From Nocardia sp. CNY236 (GTDB lineage: Bacteria > Actinomycetota > Actinomycetes > Mycobacteriales > Mycobacteriaceae): a stretch of 64,000 bases of DNA. The notes beneath the pieces are model-generated. The model made no database searches and was not told the origin of the DNA. It saw only the letters and a list, made by a program, of their open reading frames with translations. The stretch is taken from positions 62,001-126,000 of the forward strand of contig NZ_AXVD01000016.1 of the NCBI RefSeq assembly GCF_000482385.1, given 5' to 3'. Of this stretch, positions 9,430 through 19,074 are shown in pieces; position 1 is the first letter of the stretch; each line of letters opens with the position of its first letter. A program made the translations under genes and the position numbers.

Positions 9430-10989
9430 TCAGTCCTTCGGCTCGATGTACTTGGGGAAGACCGGTTCCGGTGCGGGCAGTGATACGCCGGGCGCGATCG
9501 GGGTCGCGAGATCGGCGAAGGTTCGGTTCTGTTGACCCAATTGATCGAGTACGCGGCCCGCGGCGGCCGGCATCACCGGCTGAGTCAGAACAGCGGCGAT
9601 GCGCAACACTTCCAGAGTCACATACAGCACGGTGGCCTCGCGGGCGTGGTCGGCCGGTGTACCGGCCTTCGCCAATGCCCATGGCGCCTGCGCGGAAAAA
9701 TATCTGTTGGTCTCGCCGAGGGTCAGCCAGATCGCTTCCAAGGCGAGATGCATCTGCTGGGTATCGAATTCGGCCCGGCAACGCTCCAGTAGTGTGCCTG
9801 CGAGATCGAGCAGACCGCGATCGTCGGCTGTGAACTCGCCAGGTGTCGGTACGACGCCACCGCAGTCGCGCGCGACGAGCTTGGAGCACCGTTGCACCAG
9901 GTTGCCGAACTCGTTGGCCAAATCGCTGTTGATGCGACTCACGATGGCCTCGTGGCTGTAGCTGCCGTCCTGGCCGTAGGAGATCTCGCGTAGCAGAAAG
10001 AACCGCACCGCGTCCACGCCGTAGTTCTCGACCAGTTCCAGCGGGTCGACCACATTGCCGACCGACTTGGACATCTTCTCGCCCTTGTTGTACAGGAAGC
10101 CGTGCACGAAGACGCGTTTCGGCAACTGCACACCGGCCGACATCAGGAACGCGGGCCAGTACACCGTGTGAAACCGCGTGATGTCCTTGCCGATGATGTG
10201 GACGTCGACGGGCCAGAACGTCCGGAACGCGGCCGAGTCCACATCCGGGAAACCCACACCGGTGATGTAGTTGGTCAATGCGTCGACCCAGACGTACATG
10301 ATGTGGTCGGGGTGACCGGGCACCGGTACGCCCCAGTCGAAGGTGGTACGCGAGATGGACAGGTCTTTCAGCCCCGCTTCGACGTAGCTGACGATCTCGT
10401 TGCGACGCGTTGCGGGGGCGATGAATTCGGGGTGCTCTGCGTAGAGGGTGAGCAATTCATCCTGATATGCCGAGAGCCGAAAGAAATAGTTCGACTCCTC
10501 GGTCCAGGTAACCGGGGTTCTGGACTCGCGGGAGACTCGAGTGCCGTCGGCCAGCACCTCGGTCTCCTCGTCGGCGTAGAACGCCTCGTCGCGTACCGAA
10601 TACCAGCCCGAATAGTTGCCCAGGTAGATGTCGCCATTGGCCAGCATCCGCTCCCAGATCGCGGCGCTGGCCACGTGGTGGTCCTCGTCGGTGGTGCGGA
10701 TGAATCGGTCGAAAGAGATGTCGAGTGTCTTGTCCAACGCCTCGAACGCGTCGGAATTGCGCGCGGCGAGTTGTTCCACCGGGATGCCCTCGGCGACCGC
10801 CGCCTGCTGCATCTTCTGGCCGTGAACGTCGGTACCGGTCATGAAGAACACGTCATAGCCGTCGAGCCGTTTGAATCGCGCGATGGCGTCGGCGGAGATG
10901 TACTCGTAGGCATGCCCGATGTGCGGCGCACCGTTCGGGTAGGCGATGGCCGTGGTGATGTAGAAGGGGGGGCGATCGGCCGCGCTCAT
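9430..10989 (-). CDS. metG: Methionyl-tRNA synthetase
   Basis: This class I aminoacyl-tRNA synthetase (519 residues) charges tRNA-Met. The ATP-binding signatures are intact: HIGH at residues 23-26 in [15 protein letters not shown] and KMSKS at roughly residue 305 in [13 protein letters not shown]. The [11 protein letters not shown] motif is also present. The four-cysteine zinc knuckle of the E. coli enzyme is absent and there is no C-terminal tRNA-binding extension, as expected for the short actinobacterial form. It is divergent from tatD, a conserved pairing. Confidence 0.97.
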   Translation of the reverse strand: MSAADRPPFYITTAIAYPNGAPHIGHAYEYISADAIARFKRLDGYDVFFMTGTDVHGQKMQQAAVAEGIPVEQLAARNSDAFEALDKTLDISFDRFIRTTDEDHHVASAAIWERMLANGDIYLGNYSGWYSVRDEAFYADEETEVLADGTRVSRESRTPVTWTEESNYFFRLSAYQDELLTLYAEHPEFIAPATRRNEIVSYVEAGLKDLSISRTTFDWGVPVPGHPDHIMYVWVDALTNYITGVGFPDVDSAAFRTFWPVDVHIIGKDITRFHTVYWPAFLMSAGVQLPKRVFVHGFLYNKGEKMSKSVGNVVDPLELVENYGVDAVRFFLLREISYGQDGSYSHEAIVSRINSDLANEFGNLVQRCSKLVARDCGGVVPTPGEFTADDRGLLDLAGTLLERCRAEFDTQQMHLALEAIWLTLGETNRYFSAQAPWALAKAGTPADHAREATVLYVTLEVLRIAAVLTQPVMPAAAGRVLDQLGQQNRTFADLATPIAPGVSLPAPEPVFPKYIEPKD

Positions 10990-11176
10990 GCTCGTGCCTC
11001 GCAGCCGCTCGGCACCGACTCGACCACACCGGCGACGATGTTGATGGTTCGCTCGCTTCGCTCACTCATGGTGTGTCTACTGTAATGCGCGTGCAATTCT
11101 TCGCTCGCGTGAATATCCCGTGGACCGATCTCCGGGTTGCCTCGACTGTGGTCGCACTCCGGGAGGGGGACCTGCA

Positions 11177-12004
11177 GTGAGCGCCACACGTCCCGCCCCT
11201 GCGTTACCCGAGCCACTCGCGCCGATCGTGGATGCACACACCCACCTGGACGCCTGCGGTGCGACCGACGCCGCCTCGGTCGCCGCGATCGTGGACCGAG
11301 CCGCCTCGGTGGGCGTCGCACAGGTGGTCACCGTTGCCGACGACTTGGCCGCTGCGCGGTGGGCAGTGCGCGCTGCGCACTGGGACGATCGCGTTTTCGC
11401 CGCTGTGGCATTGCATCCGACCAGGGCGAATGCGCTCGACGACGCGGCAAAGGCCGAGCTGGAACACCTCGCCGCAGACCCGCGGGTGGTCGCGGTCGGC
11501 GAGACCGGTCTGGATTACTACTGGCCTGGCACGCTCGATGGTTGTGCCGACATCGAAACGCAGATCGAGGGATTTCGCTGGCATATCGACCTGGCCAAGC
11601 GGGTCGGCAAGCCGCTGATGATCCACAACCGTGCGGCCGACCACGATGTGCTGGCGGTGCTGCTGGACGAGGGTGCACCGGACACGGTGATCTTTCACTG
11701 CTTTTCCTCGGACACCAATATGGCGCTGTCTTGCGTGGCCGAGGGCTACTTCTTGAGCTTCTCCGGCACGGTGAGTTTCAAGAATGCCCACGAGGTGCGG
11801 GAGGCGGCCACGGTCGTGCCCGCTGAGCAGATTCTGGTGGAAACGGACGCGCCGTACCTGACTCCGCATCCGTTTCGCGGTGCGGCGAACGAACCGTACT
11901 GCCTGCCGTACACGGTGCGCGCGTTGGCCGCACTGCGAGAACAGGACCCTCTGGAATTGGCGCAGGTCACCGCTGCGAACGCTCGCCGCATCTACCCTCT
12001 GTGA
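11177..12004 (+). CDS. tatD: TatD-family metal-dependent hydrolase (DNase)
   Basis: The protein (275 residues) has an amidohydrolase-type TIM barrel with metal ligands in DAHTHLD near the N-terminus, VGETGLDYYW, MIHNRAADHD, IFHCFS and VETDAPYLTPHPFRG. TatD proteins are metal-dependent 3'-5' exonucleases and deoxyribonucleases. GTG 11177 is chosen because a strong purine-rich ribosome site (GGGAGGGGGA) ends about seven bases upstream. In mycobacteria the next gene is rpfB; here a short membrane protein gene and rsmA follow. Confidence 0.94.
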   Translation: MSATRPAPALPEPLAPIVDAHTHLDACGATDAASVAAIVDRAASVGVAQVVTVADDLAAARWAVRAAHWDDRVFAAVALHPTRANALDDAAKAELEHLAADPRVVAVGETGLDYYWPGTLDGCADIETQIEGFRWHIDLAKRVGKPLMIHNRAADHDVLAVLLDEGAPDTVIFHCFSSDTNMALSCVAEGYFLSFSGTVSFKNAHEVREAATVVPAEQILVETDAPYLTPHPFRGAANEPYCLPYTVRALAALREQDPLELAQVTAANARRIYPL

Positions 12005-12108
12005 AGGCGGGGCAGTCTGCAGGTGTCGCGGTGGCCGGCCCTCGCGCAGGCGGCGCGCGGGGCGCAGTGGTTGCCGCCGCGGCCAGGTGCCGTTATCGTA
12101 CTGTGACC

Positions 12109-12294
12109 ATGTCCCCCTTCACGCGGATGAACCAGTCGCGTTCCCCGCTGCTGTACCTCGCGATAGCAGCGGTGCTACTGATATTGATCGTCGCCGCCGC
12201 CCTGGCCATTGCGACCGGTGGAACGCACGCCGCCGCCATGGCAGGTGAGCAGGCGTGGCAGATCGGGTCCCGGCAGGTCGCCGACCTCGGGTGA
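12109..12294 (+). CDS. Small single-pass membrane protein of unknown function
   Basis: This 61-residue ORF has one strong hydrophobic helix (LLYLAIAAVLLILIVAAALAIA, about residues 15-36) followed by a short polar tail. It sits between tatD and rsmA, where the resuscitation-promoting factor gene rpfB lies in mycobacteria, but it carries no Rpf, G5 or DUF348 sequence. It may be a remnant of a signal-peptide-bearing gene or a genuine small membrane protein. Coding is suggested by the helix and tail, not by a recognised family. Confidence 0.5.
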   Translation: MSPFTRMNQSRSPLLYLAIAAVLLILIVAAALAIATGGTHAAAMAGEQAWQIGSRQVADLG

Positions 12295-12435
12295 TCTGCG
12301 GCGCCACCGTGGCCCACGCGCAGTCCCCGCGGCCGATACGATGGCGCCGATCCCGTGGCCTTCCGTGCTGGCCGTAGGAGGTCGGCTGTGGGGGGAGCTG
12401 CCAGTCCCCAGCGGCGCGATTGATACATTTTCGAA

Positions 12436-13317
12436 GTGCCCGAACCTGAGATCCGTGCTCGCGGGAGCGCCGCATTGCTCGGGCCCGCCGACGTGCGAGC
12501 GCTGGCGCAACGGTTCGATATACGGCCCACCAAGCAACGCGGGCAGAACTTCGTGCACGACGCCAATACGGTGCGCCGGATCGTCACCGCGGCAGGGGTG
12601 GGACCCGCGGACACAGTGCTCGAAGTAGGGCCCGGTCTGGGTTCGTTGACCCTGGCGTTACTGGACGTGGTGGATGCAGTGGTTGCGGTCGAAATCGATC
12701 CGGTGCTCGCGCAGAATCTTCCGCGGACCGTGGCGGATCGGGCGCCAGGATTGGTCGAGCGGTTGTCGGTGGTCACGGCGGACGCGTTGCGTATCACGGC
12801 TGCGGAGCTACCGCAGATGCCCACCGCCCTGGTGGCCAATCTCCCCTACAACGTGGCGGTTCCGGTGTTGCTGCATCTGTTGGCCGAACTGCCGACCATC
12901 ACGGTCGCCATGGTGATGGTGCAGGCCGAGGTGGCCGATCGGTTGGCTGCCGAGCCCGGCAGCCGGGTGTACGGCGTGCCCAGCGTGAAGGCGGGTTTCT
13001 TCGGGAGCGTGCGGCGTGCGGGTGCGGTCGGTACCCATGTGTTCTGGCCGGTTCCGCGGGTGGAGTCGGGCCTGGTCCGGATCGATCGCTTTCCCCGGCC
13101 TGCCTGGCCGACCGACACTGCGTACCGCCGCCGCGTGTTCGCGGCCATCGACGCCGCCTTCGCGCAACGTCGAAAGACCCTCCGTGCCGCACTTGCCTCC
13201 TGGGCGGGCTCGCCGGCGGAGGCCGAGCGGCGGTTGCTCGCCGCGGGCATCGCACCGACTGCCCGCGGCGAGACTCTCGATACAGCGGCGTTCGTTCGAC
13301 TGGTCGACCAGGCGTAG
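12436..13317 (+). CDS. rsmA: 16S rRNA (adenine1518/1519-N6)-dimethyltransferase
   Basis: KsgA/RsmA (293 residues) dimethylates A1518 and A1519 of 16S rRNA late in 30S assembly. It shows the entry motif [13 protein letters not shown]-binding [12 protein letters not shown], acidic VVAVEIDP, and catalytic NLPYNVA, which fits the family NLPYN signature. The C-terminal helical domain ends [12 protein letters not shown]..., as in orthologues. The GTG start at 12436 lies only a few codons before conserved sequence. ispE normally follows on the same strand, but here two minus-strand genes come between. Confidence 0.96.
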   Translation: MPEPEIRARGSAALLGPADVRALAQRFDIRPTKQRGQNFVHDANTVRRIVTAAGVGPADTVLEVGPGLGSLTLALLDVVDAVVAVEIDPVLAQNLPRTVADRAPGLVERLSVVTADALRITAAELPQMPTALVANLPYNVAVPVLLHLLAELPTITVAMVMVQAEVADRLAAEPGSRVYGVPSVKAGFFGSVRRAGAVGTHVFWPVPRVESGLVRIDRFPRPAWPTDTAYRRRVFAAIDAAFAQRRKTLRAALASWAGSPAEAERRLLAAGIAPTARGETLDTAAFVRLVDQA

Positions 13318-13371
13318 TGCGGCTGGTTCCGATCGGGTTTCGTGCTTCGTCGGGTGTGCTTTCGTCCGGAA

Positions 13372-13578
13372 TCAGACCGCGACGTCGTATCCAGCTTCGT
13401 CCACGGCGGCGCTGATATCGGCGTCGGCGATCGGCGCGGTGCTGTCGACTCGGACAGCGCCGCTGGCCAGATCGATGTCCACGCTGGTGACGCCGCCGAT
13501 CTTGCCGATCTCGGTTTTGACCGAATTGACACAATGCCCGCACGTCATCCCGGTGACAGTGTAAGTGGCAGTGGGCAT
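13372..13578 (-). CDS. CopZ-like copper chaperone (HMA domain)
   Basis: This is a 68-residue heavy-metal-associated domain with the metal site GMTCGHC (Cys13 and Cys16) and the ferredoxin-like fold pattern ending EAGYDVAV. Such proteins carry Cu(I) to P-type ATPases or sensors in the cytoplasm. The ATG at 13578 starts the domain; the frame extends upstream without homology. No copper ATPase or CsoR gene is adjacent, so it is a stand-alone gene, probably controlled from the CsoR-like palindrome about 60 bp upstream. Confidence 0.9.
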   Translation of the reverse strand: MPTATYTVTGMTCGHCVNSVKTEIGKIGGVTSVDIDLASGAVRVDSTAPIADADISAAVDEAGYDVAV

Positions 13579-13635
13579 GTCCGACTCCTTCTCCATGACA
13601 CTCATACGGTAGCGGGGTATCCCCGCACCGGTAAC

Positions 13636-13652
13636 ATACCCCCTATGGGTAT
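13636..13652. promoter_or_regulatory. Candidate CsoR copper operator
   Basis: The sequence ATACCCCCTATGGGTAT has TACCC and GGGTA half-sites separated by five bases, the form reported for actinobacterial CsoR operators. It lies about 58 bp upstream of the CopZ-like start. A second GC-rich near-palindrome, GCGGGGTATCCCCGC, sits at 13612-13626 between it and the gene. Copper-responsive derepression is inferred. Confidence 0.55.
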
Positions 13653-13679
13653 TGAGTGCAAGGCTCGCCCTCTGCGCCA

Positions 13680-15491
13680 CTAGTGGTGTTCGGCCAGTTC
13701 CAGCCAGCGTTCTTCGGCGGCTTCCTTCTCTGCACGTACCTGCGCGAGTTCGGACCCGAGATCGACGAGCGCGTCCCGATCGGTCGCGGCGTTTGCCATT
13801 GCCACATGCAGGCGCTGTTCGCGTTCGGACAGCTTGTCGATGGAGCGTTCGAGGCGAGCCAGTTCCTTACCGGCTGCCCGATAGGCCGCGGAGTCGGTGA
13901 CGGGCGCTGGGACCGATGCGGTCGTCGGTCGGGTTTCGCGGGCTCGACTGGGCTCGCGAGTCGTGCGCCGGGTCAGGTATTCCTCGATGCCGCCAGGTAG
14001 ATGCGTGAGCTTCCCATCGCCGAACAACGCCCACGTCGAGTCGCAGATACGCTCGATGAGATAGCGATCGTGGCTGATCACGACCAAGGTGCCGGCCCAG
14101 TTGTCGAGCAGATCCTCCAACTGCTGCAGGGTGTCGATGTCCAGGTCGTTGGTCGGCTCGTCGAGGAGCAGCACATTCGGCTCGGACATGAGGATACGGG
14201 TCAGCTGCAAGCGGCGACGTTCCCCGCCGGACAAGTCGCGCACAGGCGTGCGTTGCCGGGTAGGGCCGAAGCCCAGCCGTTCGGCCAGTTGCCCGGCCGA
14301 GATCTCCTTGTCACCCAGTGTGATTCGTTGTGCAACCTGCTGGACGGCTTCCAATACGCGCAGATCGGTCGGTAGATCGTCGAGTTCTTGGCGCAGCCAG
14401 CCGATGCGTACCGTCTGGCCCTGAACACGCGTGCCCGCGGCCAGAGCCGAGCCGTTTCGGGCGGCCTCTCCGGCCAAGGCCCGCAACAGCGTGGTCTTGC
14501 CCGAGCCGTTGACACCCACCAGACCGATCCGCGCGCCCGGCGCCAATCGCCAGGTCAGATCACGGACCAATTCTCTACCGTCCGCGGTGGTGATCGTGGC
14601 ATCTTCCAGCTCGATCACCACCCGGCCCAACCGCTTTCGGGCAAAGGTGGCCAGTGCGACGGTGTCGCGCGGCGGCGGCACATCGGCAATCAACGCTTCT
14701 GCGGCCTCGACCCGGTAGCGCGGCTTGGAGGTGCGGGCCTGGGGGCCGCGCCGCAGCCAGGCCAATTCCTTGCGCGCCAGATTCCGCCGCCGGGCTTCGG
14801 CCGCATCGGCTCGACGAGCACGCTCGGCGCGAGCGTAGATCCAGTCGCCGTAGCCGCCGTCATAGCTGTCGACCTTGCCGCCGACCACCTCCCAGGTACT
14901 GGTTGCGACGGTGTCGAGGAACCACCTGTCGTGGGTCACCACGACCAATGCACTGCGTCGGCTCAGGAGGTGGCCTGCCAGCCATTGCACCCCCTCGACG
15001 TCGAGATGGTTGGTCGGTTCGTCCAGCACCAGCAAGTCGAGTTCGCGCACCAGCGCGGCGGCGAGCGCCACCCGGCGGCGTTCTCCCCCGGAGAGGGTGT
15101 CCACCACGGTGTCCATGCCGAGATCGGCGATCCCGATACCGTCGAGCACGCCCCGAACCCGGGGATCGGCGGCCCATTCGTGTTCGGCTACCTCGGTGGT
15201 CATCGCATCGTCGGCCAAGCCCGCCAGTACGGTCGAGCCGACCGTCGCCGCCTCGGGCAACGTGCCGCGCTGGGTCACGACCGCCACGCGCAGCCCGCGG
15301 AGTCGACTGACTCGGCCGCTATCGGGTTCCTCGATGCCGGTGAGCACCTCGAGTAGCGTGGTCTTGCCGCCACCGTTGAGGCCCACCACCCCGATCCGTT
15401 CGCCTGCGTGAATGCCGAGTGACACGTTGTCCAGCAGCGGCTCGATTCCGAAGCTCTTGTGGACTTGTTCGAGATTGATCAGGTTGGACAT
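13680..15491 (-). CDS. ABC-F family ATPase (Uup/EttA-like)
   Basis: The 603-residue protein has two tandem ABC ATPase domains and no membrane segment. Walker A motifs are GLNGGGKTT (about residues 38-46) and GVNGSGKTT (about residue 340). Signature motifs are LSGGERRRV and LSGGERRRL, and Walker B motifs are LLVLDEPTNHLD and VLLLDEPTNDLD. A charged linker lies between the domains and a C-terminal coiled coil (ELARLERSIDKLSEREQRLHVAM) resembles Uup. ABC-F proteins act on ribosomes or nucleic acid rather than transport; an antibiotic-protection role cannot be excluded. It lies downstream of ispE on the same strand. Confidence 0.93.
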   Translation of the reverse strand: MSNLINLEQVHKSFGIEPLLDNVSLGIHAGERIGVVGLNGGGKTTLLEVLTGIEEPDSGRVSRLRGLRVAVVTQRGTLPEAATVGSTVLAGLADDAMTTEVAEHEWAADPRVRGVLDGIGIADLGMDTVVDTLSGGERRRVALAAALVRELDLLVLDEPTNHLDVEGVQWLAGHLLSRRSALVVVTHDRWFLDTVATSTWEVVGGKVDSYDGGYGDWIYARAERARRADAAEARRRNLARKELAWLRRGPQARTSKPRYRVEAAEALIADVPPPRDTVALATFARKRLGRVVIELEDATITTADGRELVRDLTWRLAPGARIGLVGVNGSGKTTLLRALAGEAARNGSALAAGTRVQGQTVRIGWLRQELDDLPTDLRVLEAVQQVAQRITLGDKEISAGQLAERLGFGPTRQRTPVRDLSGGERRRLQLTRILMSEPNVLLLDEPTNDLDIDTLQQLEDLLDNWAGTLVVISHDRYLIERICDSTWALFGDGKLTHLPGGIEEYLTRRTTREPSRARETRPTTASVPAPVTDSAAYRAAGKELARLERSIDKLSEREQRLHVAMANAATDRDALVDLGSELAQVRAEKEAAEERWLELAEHH

Positions 15492-15605
15492 GAATCCTTC
15501 CGTGTCGTGCCCCGCGCCAGAGTACCGATTGGTACGGACGAGCGGCTGCCCAGCGCCGGCGAGGGCGCCGGCACGATGCGCCCAGATCGCCGCGACCCGG
15601 TCGGG

Positions 15606-16541
15606 TCAGCGTCGGCTGGGTGAGCTGTCGTTCACGATGCGGGCGCCCGGCACCGGGCCTGTGGCGGTTCGTACACTGCGGCACACGCCCGCACCGGCGA
15701 GTTCGGCCGCCACCGAAATCGCGGATTCCTCGCCCTCACACAGGAACGCGCAGGTGGGACCCGATCCCGAAATCAGTCCGGCCAGGGCGCCGGCAGCCAC
15801 CCCCGCGCGTAGGGCGCGGCGTAGTTCCGGTTTCAGTGACAACGCGGCCGCCTGGAGGTCGTTGCCGAGGAGCGGCGCCAGTTGGCGCGGATCGCCCGAG
15901 GCGAGCGCATGCATCAGCTGCTGCGGTTCGCCGAGTCGAGGCGGTTCACCGTGCTCGCGAAGCCGATCGAGCTCGGCGAAGACGGCCGGAGTGGGTAAGC
16001 CGCCCTTGGCGAAGGCGAGCACCCAGTGAAACGTGCTGCGTGACAGCACCGGAAGCAAGTGCTCCCCGCGACCCGTGCCCAGTGCCGTGCCGCCATGCAG
16101 GGCGAATGGCGCATCGCTGCCGAGTTCGGCGGCCACCGCCGCGAGTTCGTCCTTGGACAGACCCAGATCCCATAGCTCGTTCAGTCCGATGAGCGCTGCG
16201 GCGGCGTCCGCGCTGCCGCCGGCCATGCCGCCGGCCACCGGAATGCCTTTGGCAATGGCGATTTCCACCAGCGGCGCGCGACCACCGAGATGTGCCAACC
16301 GCACGGCGGCTTTCCACACCAGGTTCGTGCGGTCGGTCGGTACATCGGACGCGCCTTCACCGGTGACTCGCACCGAGAGCGACGCCGAGGGTGTGATCTC
16401 GAGATCGTCGCACAACGACAACGCCTGGAATACGGTGGTCAGCTCGTGATAGCCGTCGGCCCGCCGGTCGCCGACTCCGAGATGGAGGTTCACCTTGGAC
16501 GGCGCACGCACGGTGACGGGACTCGGCACTACGGACAACAC
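15606..16541 (-). CDS. ispE: 4-diphosphocytidyl-2-C-methyl-D-erythritol kinase
   Basis: This GHMP kinase phosphorylates CDP-methylerythritol at the 2-hydroxyl in the MEP isoprenoid pathway. Key regions are [16 protein letters not shown]...DGYHEL at the N-terminus and the ATP-binding loop [19 protein letters not shown]. The C-terminal [10 protein letters not shown] motif is also present. GTG 16541 gives the usual length (311 residues); the frame extends to 16622 without conserved residues. In many actinobacteria it follows rsmA directly, but here it is inverted relative to rsmA. Confidence 0.94.
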   Translation of the reverse strand: MLSVVPSPVTVRAPSKVNLHLGVGDRRADGYHELTTVFQALSLCDDLEITPSASLSVRVTGEGASDVPTDRTNLVWKAAVRLAHLGGRAPLVEIAIAKGIPVAGGMAGGSADAAAALIGLNELWDLGLSKDELAAVAAELGSDAPFALHGGTALGTGRGEHLLPVLSRSTFHWVLAFAKGGLPTPAVFAELDRLREHGEPPRLGEPQQLMHALASGDPRQLAPLLGNDLQAAALSLKPELRRALRAGVAAGALAGLISGSGPTCAFLCEGEESAISVAAELAGAGVCRSVRTATGPVPGARIVNDSSPSRR

Positions 16542-16664
16542 GATGCTCAAGCCTATCCGCTGCACAATGCGACCGCTCGGCTCATTGCCGCAGCCGCCCA
16601 CGACGCGGGCGGGGGTGGGCACGATTCCGAAACGGCGAGCCGGACCGAATTCGGGTAGCCGGAC

Positions 16665-17552
16665 CTAGTGTCCGGAGGCCTGGTCGTCTCCCACCACTAC
16701 CGGCAAGCAGGTGCGCACGAAGTCCGCGCCGAAATCGGTGAGGACTACGCTGCGGTAGATCACCTTGGTGCCGAATCCGGATCGTTTCAGCGCCTGCCGC
16801 GCCGGCGCCTGCGCCTCCAGCAGTTGGTAGCGGTTCGGGTTGTCGACCGACTCCCGGGTGTGCTCGACCAAGCCGAGTCGACGCAGGTTGGTCAAATACT
16901 GCTGAATCCGGTTGGGAAAGCGCAGGCCGGCCTGCTCGCCGAGCACAGTGAGCATGGTGACGACGCGGCGTTCGGCGCCGAACCCACGCGAGCGTCCAGT
17001 GCGAATATCGATCGACGGTTGCGGTCCATCCAGGTGTAGCAAGCGCAAGACACGCGCCTCGTCCGGAGTCAATTCGGCCAGGATGCTGGCAAAGGCCGGG
17101 TGGTTGTCCTCCTCGCTGCGCGCGCTCGCCGATAGCCGCAGGAGCGCGGCACCCTGTTCGCGCAGCGTCGGTACGCGCTCGGGCGCAGGTGGTTGTCCGA
17201 CGGATGGCAGTCCGAGCGCCGAGCGCACCGCGGTGCGTACCTCGGCTTCCGCCTCGGCGAACACTTCACTCGGAGGTGCTCCTTCGACGCTGCGTCGCAC
17301 GACGGTCGCGGTCACTCCGGCCGCGGTCCCCAACCCCCAGGAGGTCAGTTCGGAAACAGCGGTCCACGCTACTCGCGCGACCCCGGTCGCGGCACGCACG
17401 GCGACGCCGGGAGACGCGACCCGCTGCAGGAATTCGTCGGTTCGGACGATGTCCGAAACCGGTCGTCGGGCGAGTGCGCGTGACGGCTCGGCGCTCGCCG
17501 CCGCGCGCTCGACGGTCGAGATCTCACCGTCGCTCGGATCCGCTATAGCCAT
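16665..17552 (-). CDS. Abi-alpha/DUF4393-like protein, copy 1
   Basis: The 295-residue protein has an N-terminal region rich in small residues with an amphipathic, possibly membrane-associating stretch (VAVRAATGVARVAWTAVSELTSWGLGTAAGVTATVV). The conserved C-terminal half is PAFASILAELTPDEARVLRLL..GPQPSIDIRT, then LTNLRRLGLVE and VVLTDFGADFVRTCLPV. This C-terminal layout fits the DUF4393/Abi-alpha family, some members of which are linked to abortive phage infection; the assignment is from memory of family sequence. It overlaps the end of the DUF445 gene by 10 bp, so the two are probably co-transcribed. A close paralogue lies divergently at 19075-19950. Confidence 0.7.
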   Translation of the reverse strand: MAIADPSDGEISTVERAAASAEPSRALARRPVSDIVRTDEFLQRVASPGVAVRAATGVARVAWTAVSELTSWGLGTAAGVTATVVRRSVEGAPPSEVFAEAEAEVRTAVRSALGLPSVGQPPAPERVPTLREQGAALLRLSASARSEEDNHPAFASILAELTPDEARVLRLLHLDGPQPSIDIRTGRSRGFGAERRVVTMLTVLGEQAGLRFPNRIQQYLTNLRRLGLVEHTRESVDNPNRYQLLEAQAPARQALKRSGFGTKVIYRSVVLTDFGADFVRTCLPVVVGDDQASGH

Positions 17553-18865
17553 GATGTCGCCACTCCTGTCCCGAAGATCAGAATATGAGCGTATCCGGCA
17601 AACAGTCCCAAGACGCCGCCATGCACGAAAAGAAGCCATTCGTCCTGCTTGATGGCCGCGCGCAGCATGTCGACGAAGTCCGGCGGCGACAGCGTGGCCA
17701 TCTGCCGGGCGATGTATTCGTTGATCTGCCTGCCCTGGCGGACATTGAACTCGGGATCGGCGAACGCGATCGGAGCGATGGCCATTGCCTCGGTGGTGAG
17801 TGTCGTTTGCAGCGAGTCGTATTCGCGGCTGCCGAGCACGAACTTGACCGCGGGGCGCGCCGGCCCCAGTGCGCGGTCGGCGGCGGGGCGCAGAGTCTCC
17901 TCGAGCATCTGCATCGTGCGGTCCGAGCGAGGGCCGGTGAGCAACTCGTCGCCGATGTTCGCCACGGTGATGACTTGGCTGGAGACCAATTCGGCGTAGC
18001 CGTCGGAGATTTCGGACTTCCGCTTGATCAGCAAGCCTTGTCGCCATGGGCACCACCATTTCGGATAGGCCGGGGCGTAGATCATGGTGATGCCGATCCA
18101 GTTGACCACCCACCCGATGACCACGCCGCCGATCGGCAGCACGAGCAGGGTGGGCCACCCGGTCACGTGCAGCACGGCAACCAGGACGGCGCCCATGGGC
18201 GCGCCGAAATAGAACCCGAAGTTCTGCATGAAACGCAGTTCCTTCGCACCGAGTACCTGGAACAGCGTGTTGAGTAGGTGCGGCCTGGCTTGAAAATATC
18301 GGATGACCATCTGTTTCACATCGAGCAACTGATCGATGTTGGCGCCCAGTTCTTCGGTGAGTCCGCGCAGGATGTCGGGTAACTGTTGGCGCACCCTCGC
18401 GTGCACCATGTCTCGTACCTGACTGGGCAGGTTGTACCACAGCTGTGGGTGCTCACGCCGCAGAATGTCCTCGACGATGTCCCTGATCTGGGTATCGGCG
18501 ATTCCCGCCAGATGTTCGGCCAGCTTGTCCGGTTCGAGCTCGCGGTAGAAGTCGGCGACGCTGCCCAGTTTGGCCAGACCCTTGTCGACCGCGATGCTGG
18601 CCATCTTGTCCGCACGCGACGGGACGATGCCTTGCCAGCCGATGCGGCCGTCGTAGCTCAGCAATGGCAGTACTTGAATTCGTTTGGGAAGGAATGGATA
18701 CAGCGCGTGTAAACCAGGAAGACGAAAGCCATGGAATGCGACCGGGCGAAACAGCATCAACACGCCGGTCCAGTTGGTGATGTAGCCGATGACCCCGGTG
18801 AAAAGGGGTATGGTCAAGAGTTCGAGCAGGATCGTCGGATGGATTCCGAATACGCTCTCCAACAC
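17543..18865 (-). CDS. DUF445-family membrane protein
   Basis: The protein (about 440 residues) has hydrophobic helices at the N-terminus (ILLELLTIPLFTGVIGYITNWTGVLMLF), in the middle (MGAVLVAVLHVTGWPTLLVLPIGGVVIGWVVNWIGITMIY) and at the C-terminus. The paired GYITNW and GWVVNW motifs are typical of DUF445 proteins. The helical loops between them are predicted to be soluble. Function is unknown for the family. The GTG at 18865 follows AGGAGGG by about five bases, better than the in-frame ATG at 18910. It lies between two paralogous Abi-alpha-like genes, suggesting a membrane partner. Confidence 0.82.
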   Translation of the reverse strand: MLESVFGIHPTILLELLTIPLFTGVIGYITNWTGVLMLFRPVAFHGFRLPGLHALYPFLPKRIQVLPLLSYDGRIGWQGIVPSRADKMASIAVDKGLAKLGSVADFYRELEPDKLAEHLAGIADTQIRDIVEDILRREHPQLWYNLPSQVRDMVHARVRQQLPDILRGLTEELGANIDQLLDVKQMVIRYFQARPHLLNTLFQVLGAKELRFMQNFGFYFGAPMGAVLVAVLHVTGWPTLLVLPIGGVVIGWVVNWIGITMIYAPAYPKWWCPWRQGLLIKRKSEISDGYAELVSSQVITVANIGDELLTGPRSDRTMQMLEETLRPAADRALGPARPAVKFVLGSREYDSLQTTLTTEAMAIAPIAFADPEFNVRQGRQINEYIARQMATLSPPDFVDMLRAAIKQDEWLLFVHGGVLGLFAGYAHILIFGTGVATSWL

Positions 18866-19074
18866 GACACCCTCCTGCCGATACACCGGTGATCGCCGCC
18901 TCACCGGCACCCAAAACTAGCATCCGCTCGGCGACGAATGCTCATTGCGCGCCGCGGGCAGGTCGTACGGCTCGACATCGGGTGCTGCGAATGCCCGTCG
19001 GGACAAAGGGAAGTAACCTGTGGAGCGGATTCGTTGACCCGGCGATACCATCACCTCGCGACAGCGGAGAGAAT

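Noticed and set aside
14388..15356. Plus-strand frame opposite the ABC-F gene
   Set aside because: It is a shadow of the ABC-F coding sequence; no conserved protein features.
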